A stretch of DNA of 29,376 nucleotides from JAAUTS01 sp038250235. GTDB lineage: Bacteria; Verrucomicrobiota; Verrucomicrobiia; Methylacidiphilales; JAAUTS01. Below are positions 1 to 7,932 of the stretch, one piece after another (positions within the stretch are counted from its first letter, which is position 1; each line of letters begins with the position of its first letter). Location: assembly GCA_038250235.1 (NCBI GenBank), contig JBBSCO010000037.1, forward strand, positions 1-29,376. The letters run 5' to 3'. The notes beneath the pieces are model-generated. The model saw only the letters and a list, made by a program, of their open reading frames with translations, ran no database searches and was not told the DNA's origin. The position numbers and the translations under genes were made by a program.

Positions 1-777
1 CATCCATGGGGAATATCTGCGCGGACTTTTACACATATACATGTGGCCAAAACCGATTTTCCATAATTAAAGTCACTTCCAAAAAAAATAGAAATTCATC
101 ATAACTTGTCAGGAAAATAGCTCATCCGGGCAACAGCCCGTCAACATTCAACATTTATAAATCAGTTGAGAGCGTCTTATCATGAGCATTAACGCGACCT
201 TTGGTGATTGATCGGGCTGGAGCGTTTTGATTAGCTCTCCATTGAAGCCTAAAGTTGCGGGAAATCTAAATAGGGGCAGCAAGATATTGAAATGCTTTGA
301 GATAAGGCTAGAGACCATTTGGAGCTTGAAAGGAAAGTGGGATGACCTCGCTAAATGTTGAATGTTGAGACGTGAACCTAAATTCACTAATCCTTCTTAT
401 AAGCAGTGAGTTGAAATTTTGGCCTCGGCGGAAGAACCTTTCGGACTTTCTGTCCTGGTGGCGGCAGCTTTTGTCCGGATTGTGACGCACTCGGACTTTC
501 CTGGCGGTCCCGCGCCCCTCCCTTAGGCCCTTGGGATGATCGAAACTTTGCTTTCTTTGCCCAATTGCCTTATATTAAAATCCAGTGATCGTCATTGGAG
601 CCTGTTGAAAAAGTTTTCCGAAGCCTCCGATGCCACATTGAAAAAGATTGGATACGCCCAGCATGATGCCATTTCCTTGGAATACGGAGCGGCCTTTGTT
701 GCACGGAACAAGGATTTTTATGGCTTCGGTTCCGCGAAATTGTGGCTATAGCTTCTGGAAGCTCCGGTAATTGGTTG
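1..777. other. gene-poor region with inverted and direct repeats
   Basis: I see no convincing gene here. The stretch contains a perfect 17-bp inverted repeat (141-157 and 352-368) and a short palindrome CGGGC-aaca-GCCCG near 127-140. The 10-mer TCGGACTTTC occurs twice, at 441-450 and 491-500, each followed by a similar CTGG-GGCGG segment. A 71-codon open frame (536-751) lies just before the adaptor gene but has no ribosome-binding site or recognisable domain, so it is not called. Confidence 0.6.
141..368. repeat. 228-bp segment bounded by 17-bp perfect inverted repeats
   Basis: The left arm 141-157 (TCAACATTCAACATTTA) is the exact reverse complement of 352-368. Each arm is internally repetitive (CAACATT twice). 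No open frame inside looks genuine, and I see no target-site duplication beside the arms. It could be a small MITE-like element, a pair of copies of a dispersed short repeat in opposite orientation, or chance within AT-rich DNA. The exact 17-bp match makes chance unlikely. Confidence 0.5.
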
Positions 778-1566
778 ATGAAAATTGATTTGAAATATGC
801 TGGTCTCCTGGGAGGGCTTGCCTTACTGGCAATTCTGAGCCAGGCCCATGCCCAGACCAAAGAAGTGTTCGGTTACACCGAACCCTATCGTCATGTCAAA
901 ATGGCCTTTGCGGAAACAGGGGTCATTTCACGGGTCGAAGTCAAGGAGGGGCAAAACATCAAGGAAGGACAGATCCTCGTGCAACTGGACGTTCAGGTCT
1001 TACTACAGGAATTGGAGATATCCCGCAAACAGATGGAGCTTCAGCAAACCCGTCTGGCCAAGCTGAAGGAATTGGAAGTGGCAGCCCGTGTCTCGCCTGA
1101 GGAGCTCCGCCGTGCGGCCACGGATGCTCAGGTGGAGGAGCATAAATTCAAGCGCACGGAGGCCCAGATTGACAACCGCACACTTCGCGCACCCTTCGAT
1201 GGAATCGTCAGTGAAATCAAAAAAGAGGTTTCAGAAAGCGTGAACCCCAACACGCCTGTCATCACCGTGGTGCAATTGGACAAATTGTTGCTAACGATTC
1301 ACATGGCACCGCAGCAGGCTTTCAAGCTGAGAAGCGGGGTTCCCATAACTCTGGTCATTCCTGAAACGCGTGAAAGTGTTCCCGCCAAAGTGGATTTTGT
1401 ATCGCCGGTGACGGATGCCGCCAGTGGCACCGTGAGGGTTAAATTTGTCATCCCGAACAAGCTCGGTATTTATAAAAGTGGTGTACGTTGCGGACTGGCC
1501 GTGGAAAACAAGAGCCTAAGAGACGAGCCTGAAGCGGGAGAAGACAAAGGCCTGACGGCCTATTAA
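778..1566 (+). CDS. HlyD/RND-type periplasmic adaptor (membrane fusion protein)
   Basis: Predicted 262-residue periplasmic adaptor subunit of an efflux or secretion complex, linking an inner-membrane component to the outer membrane. Residues 1-26 form a signal peptide ending in an Ala-rich site (AHA/Q). A lipoyl half-motif follows at about 40-72 (GVISRV-VKEGQ-IKEGQ-L). A charged alpha-helical hairpin spans about 73-130, then the second lipoyl half (LRAPFDGIVSE) and a beta-barrel segment. A GTG start at 742 is also open, but ATG 778 puts the signal peptide at the very N-terminus and is preferred. The protein is short for an RND adaptor (usually 350-400) and has no membrane pump gene beside it. 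It lies on the opposite strand to a cluster with two further HlyD-like proteins, so it may be part of the same apparatus. That link is inference. Confidence 0.85.
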   Translation: MKIDLKYAGLLGGLALLAILSQAHAQTKEVFGYTEPYRHVKMAFAETGVISRVEVKEGQNIKEGQILVQLDVQVLLQELEISRKQMELQQTRLAKLKELEVAARVSPEELRRAATDAQVEEHKFKRTEAQIDNRTLRAPFDGIVSEIKKEVSESVNPNTPVITVVQLDKLLLTIHMAPQQAFKLRSGVPITLVIPETRESVPAKVDFVSPVTDAASGTVRVKFVIPNKLGIYKSGVRCGLAVENKSLRDEPEAGEDKGLTAY

Positions 1567-1680
1567 TGGGCTTTTCCCTTGGTGTGACTGTGATAATCCA
1601 AGTTCTGTGAATCTGACCCAATACCACCCCCGATCCGGAGATTGCAGGAGGATTTTGCCAGACGTCTGGCCTTGAAGCGG

Positions 1681-1863
1681 ATGTCCCCGAACAGCGGACC
1701 ACGTCCCAAGAGTAAGATCACGGACAACAGTGAGCCTTGGATGGAAAACCCGGATTCGGTTGCCGATTATCTTGAGATATCCAGGCGTATCCGGGAAAAC
1801 GAAGTTTTATGGCTTCAACGGTGCAAACTTTCATCGACAGTCAGACTTCCCGCTATCGGGTAG
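1681..1863 (+). CDS. small hypothetical ORF upstream of, and overlapping, the nucleotidyltransferase
   Basis: This 60-codon frame begins MSPNSGPRPKSK and continues with an acidic, probably helical stretch (DYLEISRRIRENEVLWLQ). It overlaps the start of the nucleotidyltransferase gene by 55 nt in another frame. The frame is open from 1597, so the true start is uncertain. ATG 1681 and ATG 1741 are candidates; a strong AGGAGG at 1646-1651 is too far from either. Small helical proteins encoded just before a nucleotidyltransferase are often its partner or antitoxin. That is only contextual inference, and no family is recognised. Confidence 0.35.
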   Translation: MSPNSGPRPKSKITDNSEPWMENPDSVADYLEISRRIRENEVLWLQRCKLSSTVRLPAIG

Positions 1864-2495
1864 TTGTATTGGGCGTACTGGCAGTAATTGCCCACGGCCT
1901 CTCCAGGCCTAGGCAAGACGTGGACATTTGGTTGGATCCCCTGACTTCTCCTTAAGAGTGGGCTGAGATGATAGTCCGAACCTGTTCCCAGGTTTCCGAA
2001 ACAACCGTCCACAGGCTTTCCAGCTGGTCTGTTGTATCCTGGCAGGAAATAGCCCTGGCTGTGGAGGAAACGGGGCTTGTCCGTATTCTGGGATTGAATT
2101 GTCCGTTGGTTATTTTCCGCAGACCCAATGAATTCAAGGGGGGCCAGTTTGACGAGGTTATCCTAAATGCCTCCCGGAGCGGGGATGGGACCTTCTTTCC
2201 CTCCCCATTGGACCTGAACCAAAGCAAGTCTGAAACGGGTCAGGAAAAGGATTTTCATGATGTTCTTTATTTGGAGTCCCTGGTCCGGGCCGATTACAAG
2301 GCGCGTTTGCCCGTGGCCAGTCTGGAAGAGTCGGAGATAATGTTAGGCCGTTATTCGGAATGGCAGTTTTTGCAGGCTGCGCTGGAAAATTCTCTTTCAC
2401 AGGTGCAGGAACTGGCCGGAACTCATTTGCGTGAATTTGCGGCTGTAGGTGATCCTTTTTCTCTAGCGATTTTGGAAGGCCGGGAACTTCCCTGA
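1809..2495 (+). pseudogene. nucleotidyltransferase-like gene (AbiEii/MNT-like fold) interrupted by an in-frame TAA
   Basis: ATG 1809 opens a frame of 48 codons ending at TAA 1953-1955. The same frame continues without another stop to TGA 2493-2495. The upstream piece has the nucleotidyltransferase signature: a hydrophobic strand VVVLGVLAVIAHG, then R-x5-DVDIWLDP, with Asp38 and Asp40 as the paired metal-binding residues. The downstream piece has the matching C-terminal pattern (K-x2-TGQEKDFHD-x3-LE) seen in substrate-free annotation of this fold family. Reading through the stop gives 228 codons. The usual Gly-Gly/Ser of the first motif is Gly-Val here, a second sign of decay. A single G-to-T change would turn a Glu codon into the stop. 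Alternatives are reinitiation at ATG 1968 or a sequencing error. The gene ends 13 nt from the convergent M50 gene. Confidence 0.68.
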
Positions 2496-2508
2496 GACCG
2501 GTTTTTTA

Positions 2509-4701
2509 TTAAATTTCCGTTGCTGATTCCGCTGTGCGGATCAACCGGCCCAGAGCACGGGAGGCCTTGCTGTAGAGATAATACCACACGGCCTGTCCTT
2601 CACGGCTGCTGAAGCGCACGCGGGCGACTTCCCCTCCGTTTAGGTCGATAAGTTTTCTTCCACTAATGAGGGCTGTGGCTTCGAAATAGGAATCCAGCAT
2701 TTCGGTTTGTGCCTCCTCACGCTGTGAGTTCTTTTCTTCTTTCGATGCATTGACAATGGGTAGAGACCCTCCGCCGGCAGAAGTCAGGGCTGGGTATTTG
2801 ATTTCACGGCTGGCACGGGCGGTGACACGTTTCAGGATGGCCTCATAGACGGTGCTGCGCCCTTTTACTTTGACTTCAATCGGGTAATCGACGTGCTGGC
2901 GGTAGGCATCCACTTCTTCCTGGGGAACCAGAATTTTCAGCTCGTTGGCAGGCAGGTTTCCCACACGTAAGATCTCCTGGCCGGGTTTAATAAACGTTCC
3001 CACCAGTTGCTCCAGTTTCGGGGCGACAACATAGCCGTCGGCAGGGGCACGAACCTGCAGGGTGTCGAGGTCGGCCTGACGTTCCTCAAACTGCTTTTTC
3101 AAGGCGTCCAGTGCTACAGCTTCCGATTGGTAGGCTGCCACGTCTTTTTCGCCGTAGACCAGCCTGCTCCGGGCTTCCTGGGCTTTGATCTTGAGACCGA
3201 GCTGTTCAACGGACACTTCCTGGTCCCGGTCACGAAGGGTCACCAACAGTTGATCCTGGCGGACGGAAGACTTGTGTTGGATGTGGGCTTTGGTGATGAA
3301 GCCGCCTGTTTGTGAGCGGATGATGGAAAGGTTTCCCAACTCAATGATGGCCTGGGACTTGATGCTCGGATGCATGGGGAAAAAGGCAATGATCAGTAGA
3401 ACCAGGGCAATGCCGCCGAGGCGTGGCAGCACTGTTTTCAGGACGGGCCGTTCCGATCCGCTCCCTTCTTTCAGATAAAGATAGAATTTGTTCAGCATGG
3501 GAATGGCCATGCCGGCCAAAGCAATCAGAACGATGATCAGACCCAGGCCTTTGAACATCACACTGGCTGCGATGAAAATGGAAAGTGTGATGATGATTTT
3601 CCAGATGAAAGCAGCCACCCCATAGCAGATAAGAATCCAGGTTTCGCGTTCGCGAAAATCCGGCAAGTCGATTCTCGGCAGACCCAGGATCCATTTCTTG
3701 GTCAGGCGGGTGACCATCTGTTGGGAATTAGAGGACAGATTTGGCATCTCCAGCCAATCGGACAGCAGATAATAACCGTCGAACCGCATCAGCGGGTTGG
3801 CGTTGAACAGGAGGGTGAGGACAGAAGCCATGATGGCGGTGTTGTAGGCAAGGTGATTTACCAGTCCGTCATCGGTTGCGCTCCAGACCAGGATCGCGAT
3901 GGCGGCGATCATGAGTTCGATGAACATGCCTGCCGCCGCCACATGCATCCGCTGCCACTTGTAGGGGAAGCCCCAACTGGAAGTTGCATCGACATAGCCA
4001 ACGGGAAGAAAAAGAATCAGGAACAATCCGGCTTCGCGGACTTTGCCCCCGTAGTGTTTGCAGAGGAGGGCGTGCCAGAATTCATGGATCACTTTCAGAA
4101 AAGTCCAAATAAGTCCAAGCCAGAGCCAGTTCTCCGGGGCCAGAAAGCCTACCGAGGTCCGTCCAAAGAGATCCCAGCTCCAGACCAGTTGAACCAGCGC
4201 AATGGAAACCAAAGCGGCCCAGAGAGCAAAGAAGGGCCATCCACAGACCCAGCGCAACTTTGGGTAGATCTTTTCCAGAAAAGCTTCGGGCTGGAAGAGG
4301 GGGATTTTAATGAACAGGAGATTGGTGAACTTCTGCCACTGGACGCGCTGTTGTTTGGCAGCTTTTTCCTCCAGAAGTCCCACCGTCGTTGTCCCAAAGT
4401 CCGCCAGATTGTTTTCCGCCAACCAGGAAACAAGAGACAGTGCTTCCCGTTCGCTGATGGATTCCGCCCCTCCCGCAATGGAAGACCGGGCAAAGGCCTC
4501 ATCAAAAGTCACTTTGCCGTCAAGAAAACTGATGAAGAAATACTCCGACAGACCGATCCGGAAAAACTTGGAGGTAAGGGGATCTTCCAGAACGCAGCAG
4601 CGTTTTCCGCCGAATTCCTGAAACGAAAACTTCAGGCGGGAACGCACCCGGGGCCGGGTGGATCCGATTTCGCGTACTGCTGTGTTGAAGTTTTCGGACA
4701 T
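2509..4701 (-). CDS. PqqD-like / M50 zinc metalloprotease / HlyD fusion protein
   Basis: A 730-residue polytopic membrane protein. Residues about 25-105 resemble a PqqD-type winged-helix peptide-binding domain. A site-2-protease (M50) domain follows, with the zinc motif HEFWH at 206-210 and the second motif N-x2-P-x4-DG at 300-309, so the expected catalytic residues are present. Several membrane segments span about 150-445. Residues from about 450 form a periplasmic HlyD-like part: split lipoyl halves (RSQTGGFITKAHI and VRAPADGYVVAP) flank a helical stretch. This arrangement matches proteins annotated as putative peptide zinc metalloproteases (YydH-like), known from peptide export/maturation loci. 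It is the last gene of a minus-strand operon, 102 nt after the GAF-HlyD gene. No precursor peptide or ABC transporter is adjacent. Substrate unknown. Confidence 0.9.
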   Translation of the reverse strand: MSENFNTAVREIGSTRPRVRSRLKFSFQEFGGKRCCVLEDPLTSKFFRIGLSEYFFISFLDGKVTFDEAFARSSIAGGAESISEREALSLVSWLAENNLADFGTTTVGLLEEKAAKQQRVQWQKFTNLLFIKIPLFQPEAFLEKIYPKLRWVCGWPFFALWAALVSIALVQLVWSWDLFGRTSVGFLAPENWLWLGLIWTFLKVIHEFWHALLCKHYGGKVREAGLFLILFLPVGYVDATSSWGFPYKWQRMHVAAAGMFIELMIAAIAILVWSATDDGLVNHLAYNTAIMASVLTLLFNANPLMRFDGYYLLSDWLEMPNLSSNSQQMVTRLTKKWILGLPRIDLPDFRERETWILICYGVAAFIWKIIITLSIFIAASVMFKGLGLIIVLIALAGMAIPMLNKFYLYLKEGSGSERPVLKTVLPRLGGIALVLLIIAFFPMHPSIKSQAIIELGNLSIIRSQTGGFITKAHIQHKSSVRQDQLLVTLRDRDQEVSVEQLGLKIKAQEARSRLVYGEKDVAAYQSEAVALDALKKQFEERQADLDTLQVRAPADGYVVAPKLEQLVGTFIKPGQEILRVGNLPANELKILVPQEEVDAYRQHVDYPIEVKVKGRSTVYEAILKRVTARASREIKYPALTSAGGGSLPIVNASKEEKNSQREEAQTEMLDSYFEATALISGRKLIDLNGGEVARVRFSSREGQAVWYYLYSKASRALGRLIRTAESATEI

Positions 4702-4803
4702 AGGCGGCCTATTGCTGCTCAGGACTGATGAATACCAGATAAAAAAACCGTGGTCGGATGAAGTCTGGAATCCAGGGTTTTAGCATCCATTTGTTATGAA
4801 AGA

Positions 4804-6678
4804 TTACCAGAAAAGGGTGATACGGATAAAATCCCAAAGCCGGTGTGTCAGAATCCAGAAAAGAGGTTTGCGCTCGCCGATGATCACGGCCTTGCCTTTC
4901 ATGCCGGGTCGCAATTTACTGACATCGGCACTGGCAGGAAGGGGAGCTTCCGCAAGGAAAGAGTTTTTTCCCTCTTTGACCTCGGACTGGGGGTTGATTT
5001 TACGGATTCTGGCGGCCCAGGTTTCCCCTGCGAAGGCCTCGATCTTCACGTTGACTTCCATGTCTTCTTTGACATTGGCGATGTTGTAATCGGGGATTTC
5101 CATTTCGACCACGATTTTTTCCAACGGAGCCACTTCAAAAAGAATCTGTCCCTTGTTGACCGGAATACCTTCGGCACGTTTCAGGTCGCCCGAAAGTACA
5201 ACGCCGTCGAGGGGTGTTTTGATTTCCAGATTTTCAATCTTCCAGTCCACGAGGCGTAACTCCTGTTCGTGCCCTTCGGCCTCGAATTGGGCCACCTGAG
5301 AGAGGGCGTAATCGGAGTCTTCATCCGTCATTGAGCGGTCGCGCATTTTGAGTGCGCGGTCACGGGCTGCCTGAAGTTCCGCCTGCTTGAGCCGTAATTC
5401 ACGTTCATCGAGCACCGCCAGCACCCGGCCTCTTTCGACGATTTCGCCGGGCTCAACCATGGATTTTTGTAACTGGCCGTCGAAAGGTGCCGCAATGATA
5501 CGTTTAACCACGGGCTGAATCTTACAGGGGACACGGATGTGGTGGGGGAAGGGCCAGGCCAAGAGGAGGATCAGTCCGCCTGCCACATACATCGCGAGCT
5601 TGCGGCGGTTTTGGGACCATTTACCCCAGGTTTTGTTCCACCAACGGACTGGTGGCGGAGGCTCGGAGCCTTTGAGCACCCCAAGCAGCGATCCCAGATA
5701 TTCCCGGGAGGCACTGAGAAAGCGCCGTGTTTCGGGACGCGGTGCAGCGTTGTGATCCCAGAGCATGCTGATGGCGGCAAAAGGTTTGCCGTTGGCTTTG
5801 AAAAAAGGAAGTGTGATGACGCGTTGCAGATCGAGCAGGCGTTGAAGCTCTTGGTGAGCCACTTCGGTCAGATCAATGCGTTCGTCGTCTTTGGGCCATT
5901 CGATCATTTCCTTTTTCTGGAAGGCTTCGCGCATGGCAGCCTGGAGCACGAAGGCGGAGGTTCCTTTATGGTCGAAGCTGGACACACCGGAAATGGCGAT
6001 GAGGCGGACCTCGTTGCGTTTGGCCAGGCCCAGACAGACACGGAAACAGCCAAGGTGGCGTTGCAGGCGGTCGGTCAGGATGCGGGCAGCCTGCGGAAAA
6101 TCTTCCGCCTCACTGGAGACGGTTCCCAGTTCGACCAGAGCCGAAGCCTGATCGAAGGCCCAGTCGCCTCCGCGATTTTTGCTGCGGTCGTAGGCGTAAT
6201 GGAAGAATCCCGTGATGGTCTGCAGGATGATGATGAAAGGCTCCAACTGCCGGGGATCGCGGGCCACAAGGATCAGGCAGAGATAGCGTCCCGCCGCACC
6301 GGGAAGGCTGAAGGGTGTGGCGACAAGATAATTGTCAGTCTGGCTTGGGAGTGGCTCGATCAGGGCCTGACCTTTTCCGGAGACCCCCCGGAGGACTCCA
6401 CGGATATCCCCCAGCAGTGCGGATTGTTGGTTGTTCGTGTCCGGAGTCCAGACCTGCCAGCTTTCCGGAGTGGGCCGGCTGAGATCGGTATCGACCAGCA
6501 GGCTGGCGCGCGCGTTGGTCAGGCTGCGGAGGTAAGCCAACAACGATGTGAGCATCTGCTCATAATCCTTGGACTGATCCACGATCTGAACCAGTTCAGG
6601 TTCGATTCGCAGAATATCAACACTCATGTCCGCCAGAGGCTGGATAGACGTGTTGGTCGGTGTGCCGTTGCTACTCAT
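4804..6678 (-). CDS. GAF-like domains fused to a HlyD/lipoyl membrane adaptor
   Basis: A 624-residue protein. The N-terminal half (about 35-335) has no signal peptide and looks like two GAF-type domains in tandem (about 38-165 and 185-310), so it should be cytosolic. A single membrane helix lies at about 361-377, followed by a periplasmic HlyD-like region. The first lipoyl half is at about 390-425 (IIAAPFDGQL-VEPGEIVERG), a charged helical hairpin at 426-480, the second lipoyl half at 485-520, then a beta-barrel. The C-terminal tail is aromatic and hydrophobic. This topology would let an inside signal reach a periplasmic adaptor. It is the middle gene of the operon DUF3467 - this gene - M50 fusion. 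The GAF assignment is from pattern and length; no ligand residues can be named. The HlyD part is secure. Confidence 0.85.
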   Translation of the reverse strand: MSSNGTPTNTSIQPLADMSVDILRIEPELVQIVDQSKDYEQMLTSLLAYLRSLTNARASLLVDTDLSRPTPESWQVWTPDTNNQQSALLGDIRGVLRGVSGKGQALIEPLPSQTDNYLVATPFSLPGAAGRYLCLILVARDPRQLEPFIIILQTITGFFHYAYDRSKNRGGDWAFDQASALVELGTVSSEAEDFPQAARILTDRLQRHLGCFRVCLGLAKRNEVRLIAISGVSSFDHKGTSAFVLQAAMREAFQKKEMIEWPKDDERIDLTEVAHQELQRLLDLQRVITLPFFKANGKPFAAISMLWDHNAAPRPETRRFLSASREYLGSLLGVLKGSEPPPPVRWWNKTWGKWSQNRRKLAMYVAGGLILLLAWPFPHHIRVPCKIQPVVKRIIAAPFDGQLQKSMVEPGEIVERGRVLAVLDERELRLKQAELQAARDRALKMRDRSMTDEDSDYALSQVAQFEAEGHEQELRLVDWKIENLEIKTPLDGVVLSGDLKRAEGIPVNKGQILFEVAPLEKIVVEMEIPDYNIANVKEDMEVNVKIEAFAGETWAARIRKINPQSEVKEGKNSFLAEAPLPASADVSKLRPGMKGKAVIIGERKPLFWILTHRLWDFIRITLFW

Positions 6679-6689
6679 GTCCTGGAATA

Positions 6690-6712
6690 GGGAGGGAAGG
6701 GAAGGGAGGGAG
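6690..6712 (+). other. G-quadruplex-type tract between DUF3467 and GAF-HlyD genes
   Basis: Five G-triplets separated by 1-2 A residues occur at 6690-6692, 6694-6696, 6699-6701, 6704-6706 and 6708-6710. This meets the usual definition of a potential G-quadruplex. It sits in the 48-nt gap between the first two genes of the minus-strand operon, on the template strand for that operon. The mRNA therefore carries the C-rich complement. It could slow polymerase or alter expression of the downstream genes, but this is not shown. Confidence 0.6.
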
Positions 6713-6726
6713 GCCGAGAGGATTGG

Positions 6727-7050
6727 TTACCTGGATTCGAGCTTGGGCAGGGAGGCTGAGCGGTCGTCTTTGGCCTTGGCGTTCTGGGCATCCAGACGGA
6801 TCAAGGTCTGATGTAAAGCCTGGGTCAGGCGGCGGGCGGCTGGAATGCTCATGGCAATACGGCTATGGATAGGTATAACGGAGTCACTGGACCCTGGATC
6901 GGAGATGGCTCCTGAGGAAAAATCGAGGTACAGCTCCTCAGGGGTGCTGTTGACGATTACCTGATTGGCGTATTTGGCACTGAGTTCTTCATATTTGATG
7001 CGAAGTTTGACGGGTTGGCTTGAGGTAACGGATTTGGGCTTGTTTTCCAT
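6727..7050 (-). CDS. DUF3467 family protein
   Basis: A 107-residue soluble protein starting MENKPKSV. The core (KYANQVIVNSTPEELYLDF, then PIHSRIAMSIPAARRLTQAL) matches the DUF3467 pattern: 'YAN-v-x-s-PEEfxlDF' followed by a segment of the form 'r-v-x-s-P-x-a-a-krl-x-x-aL'. DUF3467 proteins have no established function. The tail is Lys/Asp/Ser-rich and probably disordered. I chose ATG 7050 over the in-frame ATG 7074 because the family core begins soon after it. It is the first gene of the minus-strand operon with the GAF-HlyD and M50-HlyD fusions, which suggests a role in the same process. It is divergent from the metallophosphoesterase gene at 7196. Confidence 0.8.
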   Translation of the reverse strand: MENKPKSVTSSQPVKLRIKYEELSAKYANQVIVNSTPEELYLDFSSGAISDPGSSDSVIPIHSRIAMSIPAARRLTQALHQTLIRLDAQNAKAKDDRSASLPKLESR

Positions 7051-7195
7051 AACTTTCAAATCTAGGTAATGCAACTGCCCAACGCAATCCTGAGTATTTA
7101 GTTCCTTTTTTTGGAAATTTCCGGTTAAAGCGCAAAATCCTTTGATTTATCTGGAACTTCTTGGGCGGGGTTTCTAAGCTTCTCCTCCATTTTAC

Positions 7196-7927
7196 GTGAA
7201 AATCAAATACGGGATCTTTAGTGATATCCACAGCAACATGGAAGCCCTGGTTGCTGTGCTGCGGGATATGCATGAGCAAGGGGTGACCCACCCGATCTGC
7301 CTGGGCGACATTGTCGGCTACAATGCAAGCCCCCATGAGTGCCTGAAACTGGTGAAAACCCTGGGCTGCCCCGTGATCCAGGGGAATCACGACGAAATCG
7401 TTTCAGGGGCCAAGGATGGCAAGAATTTCAATGCCTTGGCCGGCGAAGGTATTGCCTATTCCAAAAAGCGCCTCAATGATGAGGATAAGCTCTATCTGGG
7501 CCAACTTCCCTTACATTTGAAGGTAGGTGGATTTACTGTTGTTCACGCTTCCATGGATGATCCAAGCCATTGGAACTATGTCACGTCGGATCTGGAGGCG
7601 GAAAGCAGCTTCACCTACCAAACCACGTCGCTCTGCTTTTGCGGGCACACCCATATTCCCAAAGTATTCATCAAGGAGCGGGGCGTTAGCGAAATGCCCC
7701 GGATGCTCCGCCTGGAACTGAAAAAAGGTGCACGCTACCTGGTCAATGTAGGGGCGGTGGGACAGCCAAGAGACCGTGACTGGAGAGCCAGTTATGTAAC
7801 CTATTCCCCGGACCAGACAGTCGTGGAGTTCCGCCGTGTGGCTTATAACATTGAGTTGGCCCAACGCAAGATTCTTGCGGCCAAACTTCCCGAACCGCTT
7901 GCGATGCGGATACAAATAGGAGCCTGA
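7196..7927 (+). CDS. metallophosphoesterase (calcineurin-like, YfcE/MPP class)
   Basis: A 243-residue cytosolic phosphoesterase with a two-metal site. Visible motifs are D10-x-H12 (DIHSN), G-D38-x2-G-x-N (GDIVGYN), GNHD at 63-66, an internal His (VVHASM) and the closing GHTHIPK. All expected metal ligands are present. Family members hydrolyse phosphate mono- or diesters, including phosphoproteins and nucleotides; the substrate cannot be read from sequence. The start is GTG 7196, which places DIHSN at the usual distance from the N-terminus. It is followed after 5 nt by the Sel1-repeat gene, so the two are probably co-transcribed. Confidence 0.93.
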   Translation: MKIKYGIFSDIHSNMEALVAVLRDMHEQGVTHPICLGDIVGYNASPHECLKLVKTLGCPVIQGNHDEIVSGAKDGKNFNALAGEGIAYSKKRLNDEDKLYLGQLPLHLKVGGFTVVHASMDDPSHWNYVTSDLEAESSFTYQTTSLCFCGHTHIPKVFIKERGVSEMPRMLRLELKKGARYLVNVGAVGQPRDRDWRASYVTYSPDQTVVEFRRVAYNIELAQRKILAAKLPEPLAMRIQIGA

Positions 7928-7932
7928 CGCCA

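Noticed and set aside
536..751. 71-codon plus-strand frame before the adaptor gene
   Set aside because: No ribosome-binding site, no known domain, and atypical composition; not enough support.
3721..4728. Long plus-strand open frame (335 codons)
   Set aside because: It lies fully antisense to the M50 fusion gene, whose domains are clear; its translation has no domain pattern and is rich in Gly, Gln and His as expected of a shadow frame.
5539..6690. Long plus-strand open frame (383 codons)
   Set aside because: Antisense to the GAF-HlyD gene; no recognisable motif.
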